A DNA stretch of 64,000 nt, taken from positions 80,717 to 144,716 of the forward strand of contig NZ_JAELUP010000107.1 in NCBI RefSeq assembly GCF_016424485.1, read 5' to 3'. The position numbers and the translations under genes are program-made. The stretch comes from Paenibacillus roseus. Lineage in GTDB: Bacteria > Bacillota > Bacilli > Paenibacillales > Paenibacillaceae. Below are positions 1-8,685 of the stretch, piece after piece (within the stretch, counting starts at the first letter, position 1; each line of letters starts with the position of its first letter). The notes under the pieces are model-generated. The model was not told the DNA's origin. It worked only from the letters and a program-made list of their open reading frames with translations, and searched no databases.

Positions 1-147
1 GTTCGGCTGGCACCCTGGCCGGACAAGTCCTTCCTTTCCAGGTTGGAGCGCAGCTTGCTGGAAACCTTCCATTTTATGCAAGTTCAACACTCCCTTTGCA
101 GTAAATCCACAAACTCTCTTCAAGGTGCCACAACTATTATGCATTAA
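1..147 (+). other. Open frame running in from the left edge
   Basis: The plus-strand frame is open from base 1 to a TAA at 145-147 (48 codons) and is followed three bases later by a terminator-like stem-loop. It could be the last codons of a gene that starts outside the window. The translation has no motif I recognise and the stretch may equally be non-coding. Confidence 0.15.
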
Positions 148-149
148 CG

Positions 150-183
150 ACGATCACTGGGACGTCATTGTCCCAGTGATCGT
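150..183. terminator. Perfect 14-bp stem-loop before the protease genes
   Basis: ACGATCACTGGGAC (150-163) and its exact complement (170-183) flank a 6-base loop, followed by a short T-rich stretch. It probably terminates whatever enters from the left. The next gene starts only 38 bases downstream and I see no promoter between them, so it may instead be a 5' stem in that gene's mRNA or an attenuator. Confidence 0.6.
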
Positions 184-221
184 ATTTAACTCTTTCTGAA
201 AGTCAGGAGGTTGAGAATCCC

Positions 222-470
222 ATGTATGGAGATGAGCAATGGTTATTGACCGCTCGCAGTACGGACCCAAACATTGCTAATAATGTCATGCAAAATGTGA
301 TCCGTTTAATCTCGGAAAGAACTGAGATGACAATAATGAAGGTGATTGATGGTGAAAATTCCCCTCGTCAAATCGTCATCCAAGCCACTGCAAGTACGGT
401 TCAATCGCTGCAAAATCTCTTTGGAGAAAATGTCATTATCGCACCAGATAAGCCATTGCAACTCTTTTAG
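222..470 (+). CDS. Small protein resembling a free-standing subtilisin propeptide (I9-like)
   Basis: This 82-residue protein has a good ribosome site (AGGAGG, 10 bases before ATG) and lies 26 bases before the S8 protease gene, so the two are probably co-transcribed. The predicted order is strand (QWLLTAR), helix (about 15-35), two strands (38-55), helix (56-68), strand (70-82). That matches the beta-alpha-beta-beta-alpha-beta plan of I9 propeptides and inhibitors, which fold and inhibit subtilisins. Its end, NVIIAPDKPLQLF, closely matches HLMIVEDKPLSF near residue 110 of the neighbouring protease. I infer an in-trans chaperone or inhibitor of that protease. It has no signal peptide. Family membership is inferred from pattern only. 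Confidence 0.6.
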   Translation: MYGDEQWLLTARSTDPNIANNVMQNVIRLISERTEMTIMKVIDGENSPRQIVIQATASTVQSLQNLFGENVIIAPDKPLQLF

Positions 471-496
471 CTTCCAACAATCCAATGTAAAGTGAG

Positions 497-2338
497 ATGA
501 GCATCATGCCCCAAGACAGCAACGAGTTAAGCACACTTCCACTTGAGGAACGAAAACAATATATGATAGCCCCCCGTCCCGGACAAACTGCTAAAGCAGT
601 TGGCTTACAACCAATGGCTGCAGGAACAATGGATCAAATACTTTCTACTTTAAGTCTTGATGTTGTTCGCAGAATCAAACGCCATACTGAGACCATGCGG
701 ACATTAGGAGCCAATACAAATGAAGCCACGGATATCGTCATCGCCAATTTAGCCCCTGATCGTGCCGAGCTTCTACAAAGAACCGTTCCACCTCATTTAA
801 TGATTGTTGAAGATAAACCTCTATCTTTTAACCGTACAGTCGAATTAGCAAGCATCGGTTCCATTTCACCAACTGCAGAGGTAACCACTCGCAAATATCG
901 TTTTCGTGTAATTGGATTGGGGGAGAAACCTTTACCGAAAGTAACCATTCAATTAGCTGGAGATGCGTTCCCCGCTCAAAAGATTACCGACGAATCGGGT
1001 GAAGCTGAACTTGAACTGGTTACACTCGGCTCTAGGCCACCACGTTTAATTATTGTAACAGCGCCTGATAGTTACTGGGATATTTACCTTTCGAACCCTC
1101 AGCTTAATGCTGAATCGATTAATATTATTCGAATGCGTTCATTATCGGAGACGATTCCCCAATTCCCGGATCAATTCAAATGCGGATGGGGGCAGCGCAT
1201 GATGGGTCTTGAACAAATACCCAAGGAAATAAACGGTTCTGGCATTAAAATTGCTATTATTGATAGTGGATGCGACAATGAACATCCACTGCTCAAACAC
1301 ATCCAGTTGGGTCAAGATTTCTCTGGAGATTCTCAATCAAGCGGTTGGAACTCGGATCAAATCGGTCACGGAACACATTGTGCCGGAATAATCGCTGCAC
1401 GCAGTGTTGACGGGGGTAAAATGAGGGGATTCGCACCAGAAGCAGAAATACACGTTCTCAAGATTTTCCCTGGAGGCAGCTATAGCAGCCTGATTGAGGC
1501 TCTGGATTACTGCGTTGAACACGGGATTGATGTCATTAATATGAGTCTGGGTGGAGATTCAGAAATTAACCCGGTCGTTGAGCAAAGTCTTGCTGCTGCT
1601 GCACAAAAGGGAATTGTTTGCATAGTCGCAGCCGGAAATTCAGGTGATGCTGTAAAATATCCAGCATCTTCCCAGCATACATTTGCAGTTGCAGCTATTG
1701 GAAATCTTTCTGAATTACAGCCCAATACATGGGATAGCACAACCGTTCAGCAAAATTTCCTCGATGCAAATGGCCTTTTCTCACCCAACTTCTCTTGCTT
1801 CGGGCCACAAATTTCAGTGTGTGCGCCAGGGGTATCTATTGTTTCTACGGTACCGGGTGGAGCTTATAAAGCAGAATCGGGGACTTCCATGGCTGCTCCT
1901 CATATCACCGGGTTAGCTGCTCTTCTTCTTGCGCATCACCCTTTGTTTCAAAGCCAGTATAAAGCAAAGGACACGCAAAGAGTCATTGCGCTTTTCAATA
2001 TGATTCGCTCTATCTGTATACCTTTAGCATTTGACAACAATAGGACAGGTGCGGGATTGCCTGGTCTTATTCCTACTCTATCGACTCTTCTGGGGAGTAT
2101 CGCTTCCACAACAAATGCTGATCAAACAGCACCTTTCGGAATCACACCGCCGATTGTCGCATTCTCCAATGCAAATAATCTTGCAGCAGCCCCCATACAG
2201 GGTCAAGCATCGTTTTACTTGGAGCCAAATCTTCGCATGCAGAATTGGTTTGCCCCTGGTCCTATCGCTGGTTCATTTATAGTTCCTGCCTCACTTGCAG
2301 CTGATGGTCTGACACGGGCTCAGTTCATCAAGCATTAA
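497..2338 (+). CDS. Subtilisin-like serine protease (peptidase S8), intracellular type
   Basis: A 613-residue serine endopeptidase. The catalytic triad is visible: D256 in AIIDSGCD, H291 in GHGTHCAG and S464 in GTSMAAPH, with the oxyanion Asn in VAAGNSG near 377. Residues about 40-115 look like an I9-type prodomain ending in KPLSF. Residues about 125-215 look like a beta-sandwich (Ig or carboxypeptidase-regulatory type) inserted before the catalytic domain. The last 70 residues after the catalytic core match nothing I know. There is no signal peptide, so the product is probably cytosolic or released by another route. The start is uncertain: ATG 497 or ATG 506, neither with a strong ribosome site. 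The gene is more AT-rich than those after 2.6 kb. Confidence 0.9.
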   Translation: MSIMPQDSNELSTLPLEERKQYMIAPRPGQTAKAVGLQPMAAGTMDQILSTLSLDVVRRIKRHTETMRTLGANTNEATDIVIANLAPDRAELLQRTVPPHLMIVEDKPLSFNRTVELASIGSISPTAEVTTRKYRFRVIGLGEKPLPKVTIQLAGDAFPAQKITDESGEAELELVTLGSRPPRLIIVTAPDSYWDIYLSNPQLNAESINIIRMRSLSETIPQFPDQFKCGWGQRMMGLEQIPKEINGSGIKIAIIDSGCDNEHPLLKHIQLGQDFSGDSQSSGWNSDQIGHGTHCAGIIAARSVDGGKMRGFAPEAEIHVLKIFPGGSYSSLIEALDYCVEHGIDVINMSLGGDSEINPVVEQSLAAAAQKGIVCIVAAGNSGDAVKYPASSQHTFAVAAIGNLSELQPNTWDSTTVQQNFLDANGLFSPNFSCFGPQISVCAPGVSIVSTVPGGAYKAESGTSMAAPHITGLAALLLAHHPLFQSQYKAKDTQRVIALFNMIRSICIPLAFDNNRTGAGLPGLIPTLSTLLGSIASTTNADQTAPFGITPPIVAFSNANNLAAAPIQGQASFYLEPNLRMQNWFAPGPIAGSFIVPASLAADGLTRAQFIKH

Positions 2339-2397
2339 GTATCTAACGGTCGCTATGGTGCACACTTATCAATTGGCATATCAGAGAGCAGAAATTT

Positions 2398-2453
2398 AAA
2401 CAAACGTCCGTTTTGTCAAAAATGCACGACATATTGCAAACGGACGTTTGTTT
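2398..2453. terminator. Inverted repeat with 16-bp perfect arms between convergent genes
   Basis: The arms 2398-2413 and 2438-2453 are exact complements (AAACAAACGTCCGTTT and its partner) around a 24-base loop. They lie in the 335-base gap between the protease gene and the convergent exonuclease gene, so a bidirectional terminator is the simplest reading. The core AACGTCCGTT is itself nearly palindromic, so a protein-binding site is also possible. The rest of the gap, 2454-2673, is AT-rich and shows no gene. Confidence 0.55.
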
Positions 2454-2673
2454 ATGACATATTCAATTAATTGGGTTTAAATCCGCAAATTGTTTATCCT
2501 TCCTCCTGGACGCTGAACAATATTAACGTTGCGAAGCGAACAGATATATTAATAGTGCAATCTATAAGTATAGCTCATTTCTATGAGAAGTTAATTTGAG
2601 ACAAGTTAAATCTACCACTGTTTATATGAATATAAACTTTTTTTAGAGACGCACACTTAACGCTCTCAATCAA

Positions 2674-3555
2674 TCATCCAATCATTTTCACCAAACTTCC
2701 AAACTCCAGTTCATCAAACTTCGTCTCTACCGTGCTGCGGTTTAGCTTCCATAGGCACTGATCCAATGCCAGCTCCAGCGGAACGTCACAGCGGATTGTG
2801 GCCAAATCGCGTGACAGATGCAGCATGTCCAGATCAGCCTCAATCTTGGCCCGGATGCTCTTGGACAGCTGCGGCAGATTGTCCAGAATGTTCTCAATCG
2901 TGCCGTATTCCTGCATCAGCTTGAGCGCCGTCTTCTCGCCAATGCCCTTTACGCCTGGATAGTTGTCGCTCGTATCGCCCATAAGCCCCTTCAGGTCGAT
3001 GATCTGGGCTGGAGTCAGATTGCGCTCCTCCAATAAAAAGGATGGCGTATAAACAGCATAATTGCCATACCCCTTTTTCATGATGACTACGGTTACGCGC
3101 TCGTTCACCAGTTGCAGCATATCATGATCGCCCGTCAGGACGAACACATCTGCAGCGCCGCTATGTAATCTGGCAAGCGTACCGATGCAGTCATCCGCTT
3201 CATAGCCGACGATGCCAACATTGGGAATACCGAAACTGTCGACAACCTCCTTCACAAGATCGAACTGCGGCTTCAAATCGTCCGGCGCGTCCGGGCGGTT
3301 GCCTTTATAATCCGAGAATTGCTCCGTCCGAAAGGTCGTGCTCCCCATATCCCAGCAGCATATGACATGCGTGGGGCCAAAGCGCTTCACCGCATCCAGA
3401 AAATAACGGACAAAACCGTGTACGCCATTGACCGGTATCCCTGCGCTCGTCCGGCGAATGGAGCCTGTAAACGAAGTGGCAAAATATGCGCGAAACAGCA
3501 AAGCCATCCCGTCTACCAACAGCAGCCGCTCGCGCCCCTCATGTGTCCCGTTCAT
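2674..3555 (-). CDS. ypcP: 5'-3' exonuclease / flap endonuclease of the DNA polymerase I type
   Basis: A 293-residue stand-alone 5'-nuclease, the size of Bacillus YpcP, expected to remove RNA primers and 5' flaps during replication and repair. Metal-binding acidic residues occur in LLLVDG (D15), YEADD (near 120) and TGDHDML (near 144). The helix-three-turn-helix DNA-binding motif is at about 190-210 (GDTSDNYPGVKGIGEKTA). There is no polymerase domain. Its ATG overlaps the upstream aminotransferase stop by 4 bases and has a clear GGAGG. It is the last gene of the minus-strand operon starting at 7772. In Bacilli this activity is backed up by the PolA N-terminal domain. Confidence 0.9.
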   Translation of the reverse strand: MNGTHEGRERLLLVDGMALLFRAYFATSFTGSIRRTSAGIPVNGVHGFVRYFLDAVKRFGPTHVICCWDMGSTTFRTEQFSDYKGNRPDAPDDLKPQFDLVKEVVDSFGIPNVGIVGYEADDCIGTLARLHSGAADVFVLTGDHDMLQLVNERVTVVIMKKGYGNYAVYTPSFLLEERNLTPAQIIDLKGLMGDTSDNYPGVKGIGEKTALKLMQEYGTIENILDNLPQLSKSIRAKIEADLDMLHLSRDLATIRCDVPLELALDQCLWKLNRSTVETKFDELEFGSLVKMIG

Positions 3556-4781
3556 TGTTCATCCTCCAGTTTCCTCAAAAATTTCCCGATGCACCGCGCT
3601 GCCTCAAGCAGCCTGGACTCATCCTCTACCAAAGCAATCCGCACATAGCCTTTCCCTTCAGCGCCAAAGGCCTCGCCCGGTACGACAACCACTCCGGCCT
3701 CCATCACCATTTCCCGGGAAATCTGACGGCAGCTCCAACCTTTCGACACGGCTACTGGCGGCAGCGGAGCCCATATAAACATCGTGGCGCGCGGCGAAGG
3801 CACTTCCCACCCTACTTCTGCCAGAGCGCGTACGAATATATTGCGCCTCCGCTCATAGAGCGGGCCGACCGGCTCCAACTCCTGACGCATATCCGCCTCC
3901 AAAGCCGCCACCGCCGCCTGCTGCACGGCATCAAACACGCCATAGTCCAGATTCGCCTTCAAGTCTCGCAGCGCCGCAATTGCCTCACGGTTGCCTGCGA
4001 GAAAACCGATTCTGCAGCCGGCCATATTGAAGCTCTTCGATAAAGAGTGGAATTCTACCGCAATATCGAGCGCTCCGGGAACTTGCAGAATGCTTGGCGG
4101 CCTGAAGCCGTCAAAGGCCATCTCCGAATAGGCGAGATCATGCACAACAAGCACGTGATGATGCTTCGCCAACGCAACCAGCTTTTCCAGAAAAGGAAGT
4201 TCCGCTACAGAAGCAACAGGATTGCTGGGAAAATTAAGCAAAATAAATCGCGCCCTCTCCCATTCTTCATCAGTGATGGCATCAAGATCAGGGAGAAAGC
4301 CGTTTTCCGCACGCAGCGGAATGTAGATCGGTTCCACGCCTGCCACAGCAAGTCCCGCCGCATAGATTGGGTAGCCGGGATTCGGGACGAGGGCCCCGTC
4401 TCCGGGGTCTGTAACCGCCAGCGCCAGATGGGCCAGTCCGTCCTGAGAGCCCATCAGAGCAACAACCTCCTGCTCCGGGCATAGCTTGACGCCAAAGCGC
4501 CAGTTCATCCACTCCGCAGCCTTTTCCCGAAATGCGGCGCTGCCCCGCGAGGCCGGATAACCATAACAGTCAGGGCGCAGCACCTCGGCGCCAAGCGATT
4601 CCCGAATCAACTCCGAGGGCGGTCGGTCAGGGCTGCCAATACCCAGGTCAATGACATCCTTTCCGCTCCGAAGCGCCTCCGCCTTCCATCCTGCAATTTC
4701 GGCAAAGATTGCCGAACCGAGCGCATCCAGTCGTCTGGAGCGCCATGTTGTTCCTGTCTTCACGCTAGTCTCCTCCATCAC
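3552..4781 (-). CDS. PLP-dependent class I/II aminotransferase
   Basis: A 409-residue fold-type I aminotransferase. It shows the N-terminal substrate loop (DLGIGSPD), the SQDGLAHL cofactor-phosphate region, the NPGYP motif, the NFPSNP motif with its conserved Asn, the D-Y pair in VVHDLAYSEM, and the PLP lysine in SLSKSFNMAGCR. Overall it resembles the LL-diaminopimelate / alanine-type branch, but the true substrate cannot be read from sequence. The start is GTG 4781 or ATG 4778, overlapping the stop of the upstream membrane protease gene. It is translationally coupled to both neighbours. A second, different aminotransferase lies at 8686. Confidence 0.85.
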   Translation of the reverse strand: MMEETSVKTGTTWRSRRLDALGSAIFAEIAGWKAEALRSGKDVIDLGIGSPDRPPSELIRESLGAEVLRPDCYGYPASRGSAAFREKAAEWMNWRFGVKLCPEQEVVALMGSQDGLAHLALAVTDPGDGALVPNPGYPIYAAGLAVAGVEPIYIPLRAENGFLPDLDAITDEEWERARFILLNFPSNPVASVAELPFLEKLVALAKHHHVLVVHDLAYSEMAFDGFRPPSILQVPGALDIAVEFHSLSKSFNMAGCRIGFLAGNREAIAALRDLKANLDYGVFDAVQQAAVAALEADMRQELEPVGPLYERRRNIFVRALAEVGWEVPSPRATMFIWAPLPPVAVSKGWSCRQISREMVMEAGVVVVPGEAFGAEGKGYVRIALVEDESRLLEAARCIGKFLRKLEDEQ

Positions 4782-5860
4782 CGAATTCCCTGGCTAAGGC
4801 TCATCTCATGAATGTTCCACATCATCAGGAGCAGAAATACTGCCAGACCGCCGTACGCGAATCCGAACTTCCAGCGCGTTGCCGCAGGAACTTCATAATA
4901 ACGGTCATTCTCATATTTATCGTAGTCGACGCGGACAAGAATCTGGAACTTTTCCTCGCCGTCATCTTTTTTCACCATCCTGCTCTTCTCAAGCCGAACT
5001 TGACGGACAGTAGCGGGTATAGGCAGCTCTAGCTCACCGCGGAACTGAATCACATCCCACTCAAACTGCACCATATGCTCTCCCGTCAGCTTGCAGTAGC
5101 TAGTGAACGGCAGATCGCGCTTATGCTCCTGTCCCGAAAAATACCAGTCCGGAAGCTGCAAATGACGGATATCCACCTCATACACGCCGCCAATAGAAAG
5201 AGGCTTCGTCTTTTTTGAAGATTTCAAATAGGTCTGATACATATTCCAGGCAAAATACAACCAAATCAAGATCAGCAAAAAGCTGCGCCAGTACACAATG
5301 AGTACAGCCCCGCCAATCAGCCCGACAACCCATAGCCAGCGGCTGACTGCCGTCGCAATACGCCCGCCGTCCAGCGGATGAATCGGCAGCAGGTTGAACA
5401 GATTGATCAGAAAGCCTACATTCGCCAGTACGAAGAGAAGCGGATTGTCAAAGATATAACCTGCCGCATAGACCGCCAAAGCTCCGATTGTGCCAATGAG
5501 CGGCCCTCCGAAAGCGATATAGGCTTCTGTTTCCGCGTCCTTGGGATGGCGCTTCATTGTAATCAATGCTCCGATAAACGGAATAAATAGCGGGGCGCTC
5601 ACAGGCAGTCCTTTACGCTTTGCAGCCAGCACATGCCCCATCTCATGCACAAGTATAAGGCATACAAATCCGACCGCAAACCAGATCGGACTGATCAGTG
5701 CGTAGGCTCCAATTGTAATTCCCATACTGATAAGCGGGCCGGCAAACTTGCCGAGCAGCAGCAGCAAGGTCTTCCCTTTTGTTGCAAGAAACAGCAGCGC
5801 CGCGCCAATAAACCACCACGGATTGCGCCCCTTGCTCTCACCCTGTTTGCTCTGTTCCAT
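4778..5860 (-). CDS. Site-2-type membrane metalloprotease (M50)
   Basis: A 360-residue multi-pass membrane protein with the zinc motif HEMGH (H72, E73, H76) inside a transmembrane segment and the second M50 motif LPIHPLDGG near residue 160, where the Asp supplies the third zinc ligand. These are the hallmarks of intramembrane site-2 proteases. After about residue 215 comes a soluble region of roughly 110 residues rich in charged strands, then a final membrane helix near the C-terminus. That tail is longer than in minimal M50 members and may position substrates. It overlaps the ArsC-like stop by one base and the aminotransferase start by about 4 bases. The substrate is unknown. Confidence 0.85.
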   Translation of the reverse strand: MEQSKQGESKGRNPWWFIGAALLFLATKGKTLLLLLGKFAGPLISMGITIGAYALISPIWFAVGFVCLILVHEMGHVLAAKRKGLPVSAPLFIPFIGALITMKRHPKDAETEAYIAFGGPLIGTIGALAVYAAGYIFDNPLLFVLANVGFLINLFNLLPIHPLDGGRIATAVSRWLWVVGLIGGAVLIVYWRSFLLILIWLYFAWNMYQTYLKSSKKTKPLSIGGVYEVDIRHLQLPDWYFSGQEHKRDLPFTSYCKLTGEHMVQFEWDVIQFRGELELPIPATVRQVRLEKSRMVKKDDGEEKFQILVRVDYDKYENDRYYEVPAATRWKFGFAYGGLAVFLLLMMWNIHEMSLSQGIR

Positions 5861-6222
5861 TATTCACCCCAGACCTGTTCCAGCTCCGCTTCCTTAAAGC
5901 CAACGGTAACCGTGCCGCCATCCGTAATGACCGGGCGCTTGATCAGCCTGCCGTTGGAAGCGAGCAGTTTAATTTTATCTTCCTCGCTCATCTCCTGCAG
6001 CTTGTCCTTGAGCTTCAACTCCTTGTACACTTCACCGGAGACATTAAAAAACTTCTTGCTATCCAGTCCGCTGCGTGCAATCCATTCACGAATCGTATTT
6101 TCTGAAGGCGCCTGCTCGAATAAATCATGAAGCTCAAGCTCATGTCCCTTCGCTTGCAGCCATTTGATCGCATTGCGGCAGGTACCGCATTTGGCATAAT
6201 GATAGACTTGTAATTTTAACAT
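5860..6222 (-). CDS. ArsC/Spx-family thioredoxin-fold protein
   Basis: A 120-residue protein with the CxxC redox site C12-G-T-C15 directly after the first strand, and KRPVITDGG near residue 93, the conserved Arg-Pro region of the ArsC/Spx family. Its size matches Bacillus YusI. Family members are arsenate reductases, regulators that bind RNA polymerase (Spx, MgsR) or proteins of unknown function; no arsenic genes lie nearby, so arsenate reduction is not implied. It sits in the middle of the operon, 12 bases after the pseudouridine synthase gene, with a one-base overlap to the protease gene. Confidence 0.8.
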   Translation of the reverse strand: MLKLQVYHYAKCGTCRNAIKWLQAKGHELELHDLFEQAPSENTIREWIARSGLDSKKFFNVSGEVYKELKLKDKLQEMSEEDKIKLLASNGRLIKRPVITDGGTVTVGFKEAELEQVWGE

Positions 6223-6234
6223 GATTGATGCCCC

Positions 6235-7203
6235 CTAATCGATTTCATTTGGCAACGCCAGGAGCTGCTGCTCCAGTCTGAGCAAATCAAACGGCAGCGG
6301 CGCTGCAAAGGAGATCCGCTGTCCGGTCCCCGGATGAGTGAATGCAAGACGTCGTGCATGAAGCGCCTGTCTGCCGGCAGCAGCCTCGGCCTCCGACATC
6401 CAAGGTACCAAATGCGTTTCTGTCCGTCCATACATCTGATCGCCAATTAGATTGCAGCCGAGATGCTGCATATGCACGCGAATCTGGTGTGTCCGTCCGG
6501 TCTCCAGCCGCAAAGCGACCAGTGCCGCCGCACCGTTGCCATAGCTGTGCAAGGTCTCATAGTGTGTAACGGAAGGATAGCCGTCCAGAGTTACAATTCG
6601 AATATGCGGCTGCTCCGGGTCGCGGTCAATCGGCTCATTCACCGTCCCGCTGGCAGGAGTCGGCACATTAAATACAAAAGCATAATACTCCTTATCCATC
6701 TCGTCACGCTGCATCTGCTCGGACAGCTGCTGATGAATATACGGATTTTTGGCAATAGCCACTACTCCCGAGGTGTCCTGATCCAGGCGGTGAATCGGTC
6801 TGAACCTGACCTGCTCGCCGCGCTGCTGCCAGTGATAGACGACGCCATTGGCCAGTGTATTCGTATAATGACCGTGTGTCGGATGCACAATGATTCCCGC
6901 AGGCTTGCTGACAACAAGCAGATCGTCATCCTCATATAGAATTTCTAGCTCCATCGGCTGGGGCAGAATATCGTCTGACCGCTCCTTCTCCATGCGAATT
7001 GCGAGCTGGTCTCCCGCGTTTACCTTCTCGGAGGTATACACCCGGTTGCCATTGAGCGTAATGCCCTGTTCGGTCAGCTTCAGCCTAGAGAGCAGCTTGC
7101 GGGACACGCCCAGTCTGCGCTCCAGGACTGTCCGTACCTGCATCCCCTCCTCATGGGGAAGAACATCAACAATTAGCGGATCATAGTAATTTATGTCGGT
7201 CAT
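6235..7203 (-). CDS. RluD-family ribosomal RNA pseudouridine synthase
   Basis: A 322-residue enzyme that isomerises uridine to pseudouridine in RNA. The N-terminal 75 residues form an S4-like RNA-binding domain (LGVSRKLLSRLK, then ITLNG). The catalytic domain carries the signature HRLDQDTSG, with D141 as nucleophile. The motif RTHQIRVHMQHLG near 245 is also typical of RluA/RluC/RluD enzymes. Bacilli encode several paralogues, so the target position (for example 23S helix 69) cannot be assigned. It overlaps the adenosyltransferase gene by 4 bases (ATGA). Confidence 0.9.
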   Translation of the reverse strand: MTDINYYDPLIVDVLPHEEGMQVRTVLERRLGVSRKLLSRLKLTEQGITLNGNRVYTSEKVNAGDQLAIRMEKERSDDILPQPMELEILYEDDDLLVVSKPAGIIVHPTHGHYTNTLANGVVYHWQQRGEQVRFRPIHRLDQDTSGVVAIAKNPYIHQQLSEQMQRDEMDKEYYAFVFNVPTPASGTVNEPIDRDPEQPHIRIVTLDGYPSVTHYETLHSYGNGAAALVALRLETGRTHQIRVHMQHLGCNLIGDQMYGRTETHLVPWMSEAEAAAGRQALHARRLAFTHPGTGQRISFAAPLPFDLLRLEQQLLALPNEID

Positions 7204-7772
7204 CGTGACAGCCCATCCGCCCTCAGCCCGGGAATATAGGATACATCGGGTATCCCAAGCTTCGCATTGGCCGCACGGGCCGCCGCAAAATAAAAATCGG
7301 ACAGCCGGTTCAGATAAGTCACAGCCTCTGTATTCACTGTATGACGTCCGGTAAGTGCGACCACTGCGCGTTCAGCTCTGCGGCATACCGTCCGGCATAC
7401 ATGCAGCGCCGCGGCGGCAGCACTCCCTCCAGGCAAAATAAACTGCCGGATTTCAGGCGCCTGCTGCTGATAATCATCAATCCACTGCTCCAGGCGGATT
7501 GCATACTCTTCGGTCAATTTATATTCAGGCTGATGCTCATCATCATAGGACAAGTCGGAGCCGCAGTCGAACAGTTCATTCATGATTACCTTCAGACGCG
7601 CCGCCATTTCCGCAAGTTCCGGGAGCGGCTCGATCACCGCAAGCGCCTGTCCGGTGAAGGCATTCAGCTCATCAATCGTGCCGTAAGCCTCGACACGCGG
7701 ATGATCCTTCGGCACCCGGCCGCCGATCAGCGCCGTCTGCCCTTTGTCCCCGGTACGGGTATATAATTTCAT
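7200..7772 (-). CDS. Cob(I)alamin adenosyltransferase, PduO type
   Basis: A 190-residue enzyme that transfers the adenosyl group from ATP to cob(I)alamin to make coenzyme B12. The ATP-binding N-terminus is typical: YTRTGDKGQTALIGG followed by RVEAYGTIDELNAF. The central FILPGGS and CRRAERAVVAL segments are also family signatures. It is close to Bacillus YvqK. It is the first gene of the minus-strand operon that runs to 2674, with ribosome site GAGAGGG about 11 bases before ATG and a likely promoter about 90 bases upstream. I recognise no cobalamin riboswitch upstream. Confidence 0.9.
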   Translation of the reverse strand: MKLYTRTGDKGQTALIGGRVPKDHPRVEAYGTIDELNAFTGQALAVIEPLPELAEMAARLKVIMNELFDCGSDLSYDDEHQPEYKLTEEYAIRLEQWIDDYQQQAPEIRQFILPGGSAAAAALHVCRTVCRRAERAVVALTGRHTVNTEAVTYLNRLSDFYFAAARAANAKLGIPDVSYIPGLRADGLSR

Positions 7773-7858
7773 TTGCCAATCGCCCTCTCTTTCTGATAGC
7801 CGGGGTAATCGAATGTACGCCTACAAACCCTGCAACTATCAGCAATACTACTAGGCTT

Positions 7859-7887
7859 ACTATACCATATCCCTATTCTTTTGAAAA
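7859..7887 (-). promoter_or_regulatory. Sigma-A-like promoter for the adenosyltransferase operon
   Basis: On the minus strand, TTTTCA (7882-7887) is separated by 17 bases from TATAGT (7859-7864), preceded by TG (extended -10). A 10-bp palindrome, GCGCTAGCGC at 7889-7898, abuts the -35 and could be an operator. The rest of 7773-8014 shows no gene. Confidence 0.5.
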
Positions 7888-8014
7888 AGCGCTAGCGCCG
7901 GCAAAGGATGAAAAATCAGTCCAAGCATCATTTACAAGCGTCAACGACATTGTCGTCCTTTGACTGGCAAACATTCCATTTCGGGTAGAAATAGAAGCTA
8001 TTTAAAAACAAAAA

Positions 8015-8026
8015 ACCGCAAGCGGT
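8015..8026 (-). terminator. Short terminator after the Spo0E-like gene
   Basis: On the minus strand ACCGC-TT-GCGGT is followed directly by TTTTTTGTTTTT, a short GC-rich stem with a U-tract. It lies about 70 bases after the stop of the Spo0E-like gene. The stem is short, so efficiency is uncertain. Confidence 0.5.
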
Positions 8027-8098
8027 ACTATTAAGAAGTATCCGTCTCACGGTTAGCGATGAATATATTCGATTGTCAGAAGCATAGACAGCCCCCCA

Positions 8099-8341
8099 TC
8101 AGGTCGTGGCATAAATCCGCCTGGCTCTCATGTATTCATTAATCTTCGTATCCAATTTGCGGCTAATTTCGATAATAATCTCTGAATTTAACGTCGAATC
8201 TTGCAAATAAGTCTGTTCCATAACTTTGCGCAGCTGATAGATTTCATCCTCCAGCCTTCGAATAGTGGGGGATAAATGGTTCGAAGACCTGACGGCATCT
8301 TGATCCTTCGACAAGGAAAAACCCTCTCCCGCATAAGCCAT
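8099..8341 (-). CDS. Spo0E-like aspartyl-phosphate phosphatase
   Basis: An 80-residue protein with the Spo0E-family signature SRKLD (60-64) followed by TKINEYM, in a helical hairpin (helices about 24-47 and 52-75). Known members dephosphorylate Spo0A~P and hold back sporulation. The first 20 residues look disordered. The ribosome site is strong (AAGGAGG). It is transcribed alone, from a promoter about 300 bases upstream and ending at a short terminator. Which regulator it acts on cannot be told from sequence. Confidence 0.8.
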   Translation of the reverse strand: MAYAGEGFSLSKDQDAVRSSNHLSPTIRRLEDEIYQLRKVMEQTYLQDSTLNSEIIIEISRKLDTKINEYMRARRIYATT

Positions 8342-8646
8342 CTCTATCCCTCCTTATCCCCACGCTTCATATGGCGCAGAATGCCCGGCATGCTTGCGGC
8401 GTCCCGCTTGATCAAAGGTACATGTGCTCCGCTTGCAGCGAATGATAGACGAAGTATAAACCTGGAGGCTTATACTCCGCCTTATTCAACCGAAATGCTG
8501 AAGACTTCAACTACCGTTCTAAAGTTATTGTTCTAAAATTACTGTTGTAAATTCGCTACATGATGTCTGCTAACTATTTTGGCTGGGCCTGAGAAGAATA
8601 AATTCTTACATTTTAAGAAGGTCTTATTAAAATCGGATTTTGCTAA

Positions 8647-8675
8647 ATTATATCAGAATTTCTTTATAAGAACAA
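8647..8675 (-). promoter_or_regulatory. Extended -10 sigma-A promoter upstream of the Spo0E-like gene
   Basis: On the minus strand TTGTTC (8670-8675), a 17-base spacer and TATAAT (8647-8652), preceded by TGA as an extended -10. It starts 11 bases after the aminotransferase stop and would give a leader of about 300 bases. In that leader (8342-8640) I see no gene and no recognised RNA motif. Confidence 0.6.
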
Positions 8676-8685
8676 ATAGGATTCT

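Noticed and set aside
7773..8014. Possible cobalamin riboswitch before the adenosyltransferase gene
   Set aside because: I see neither a B12-box-like conserved core nor a suitable terminator; only a promoter and small palindromes.
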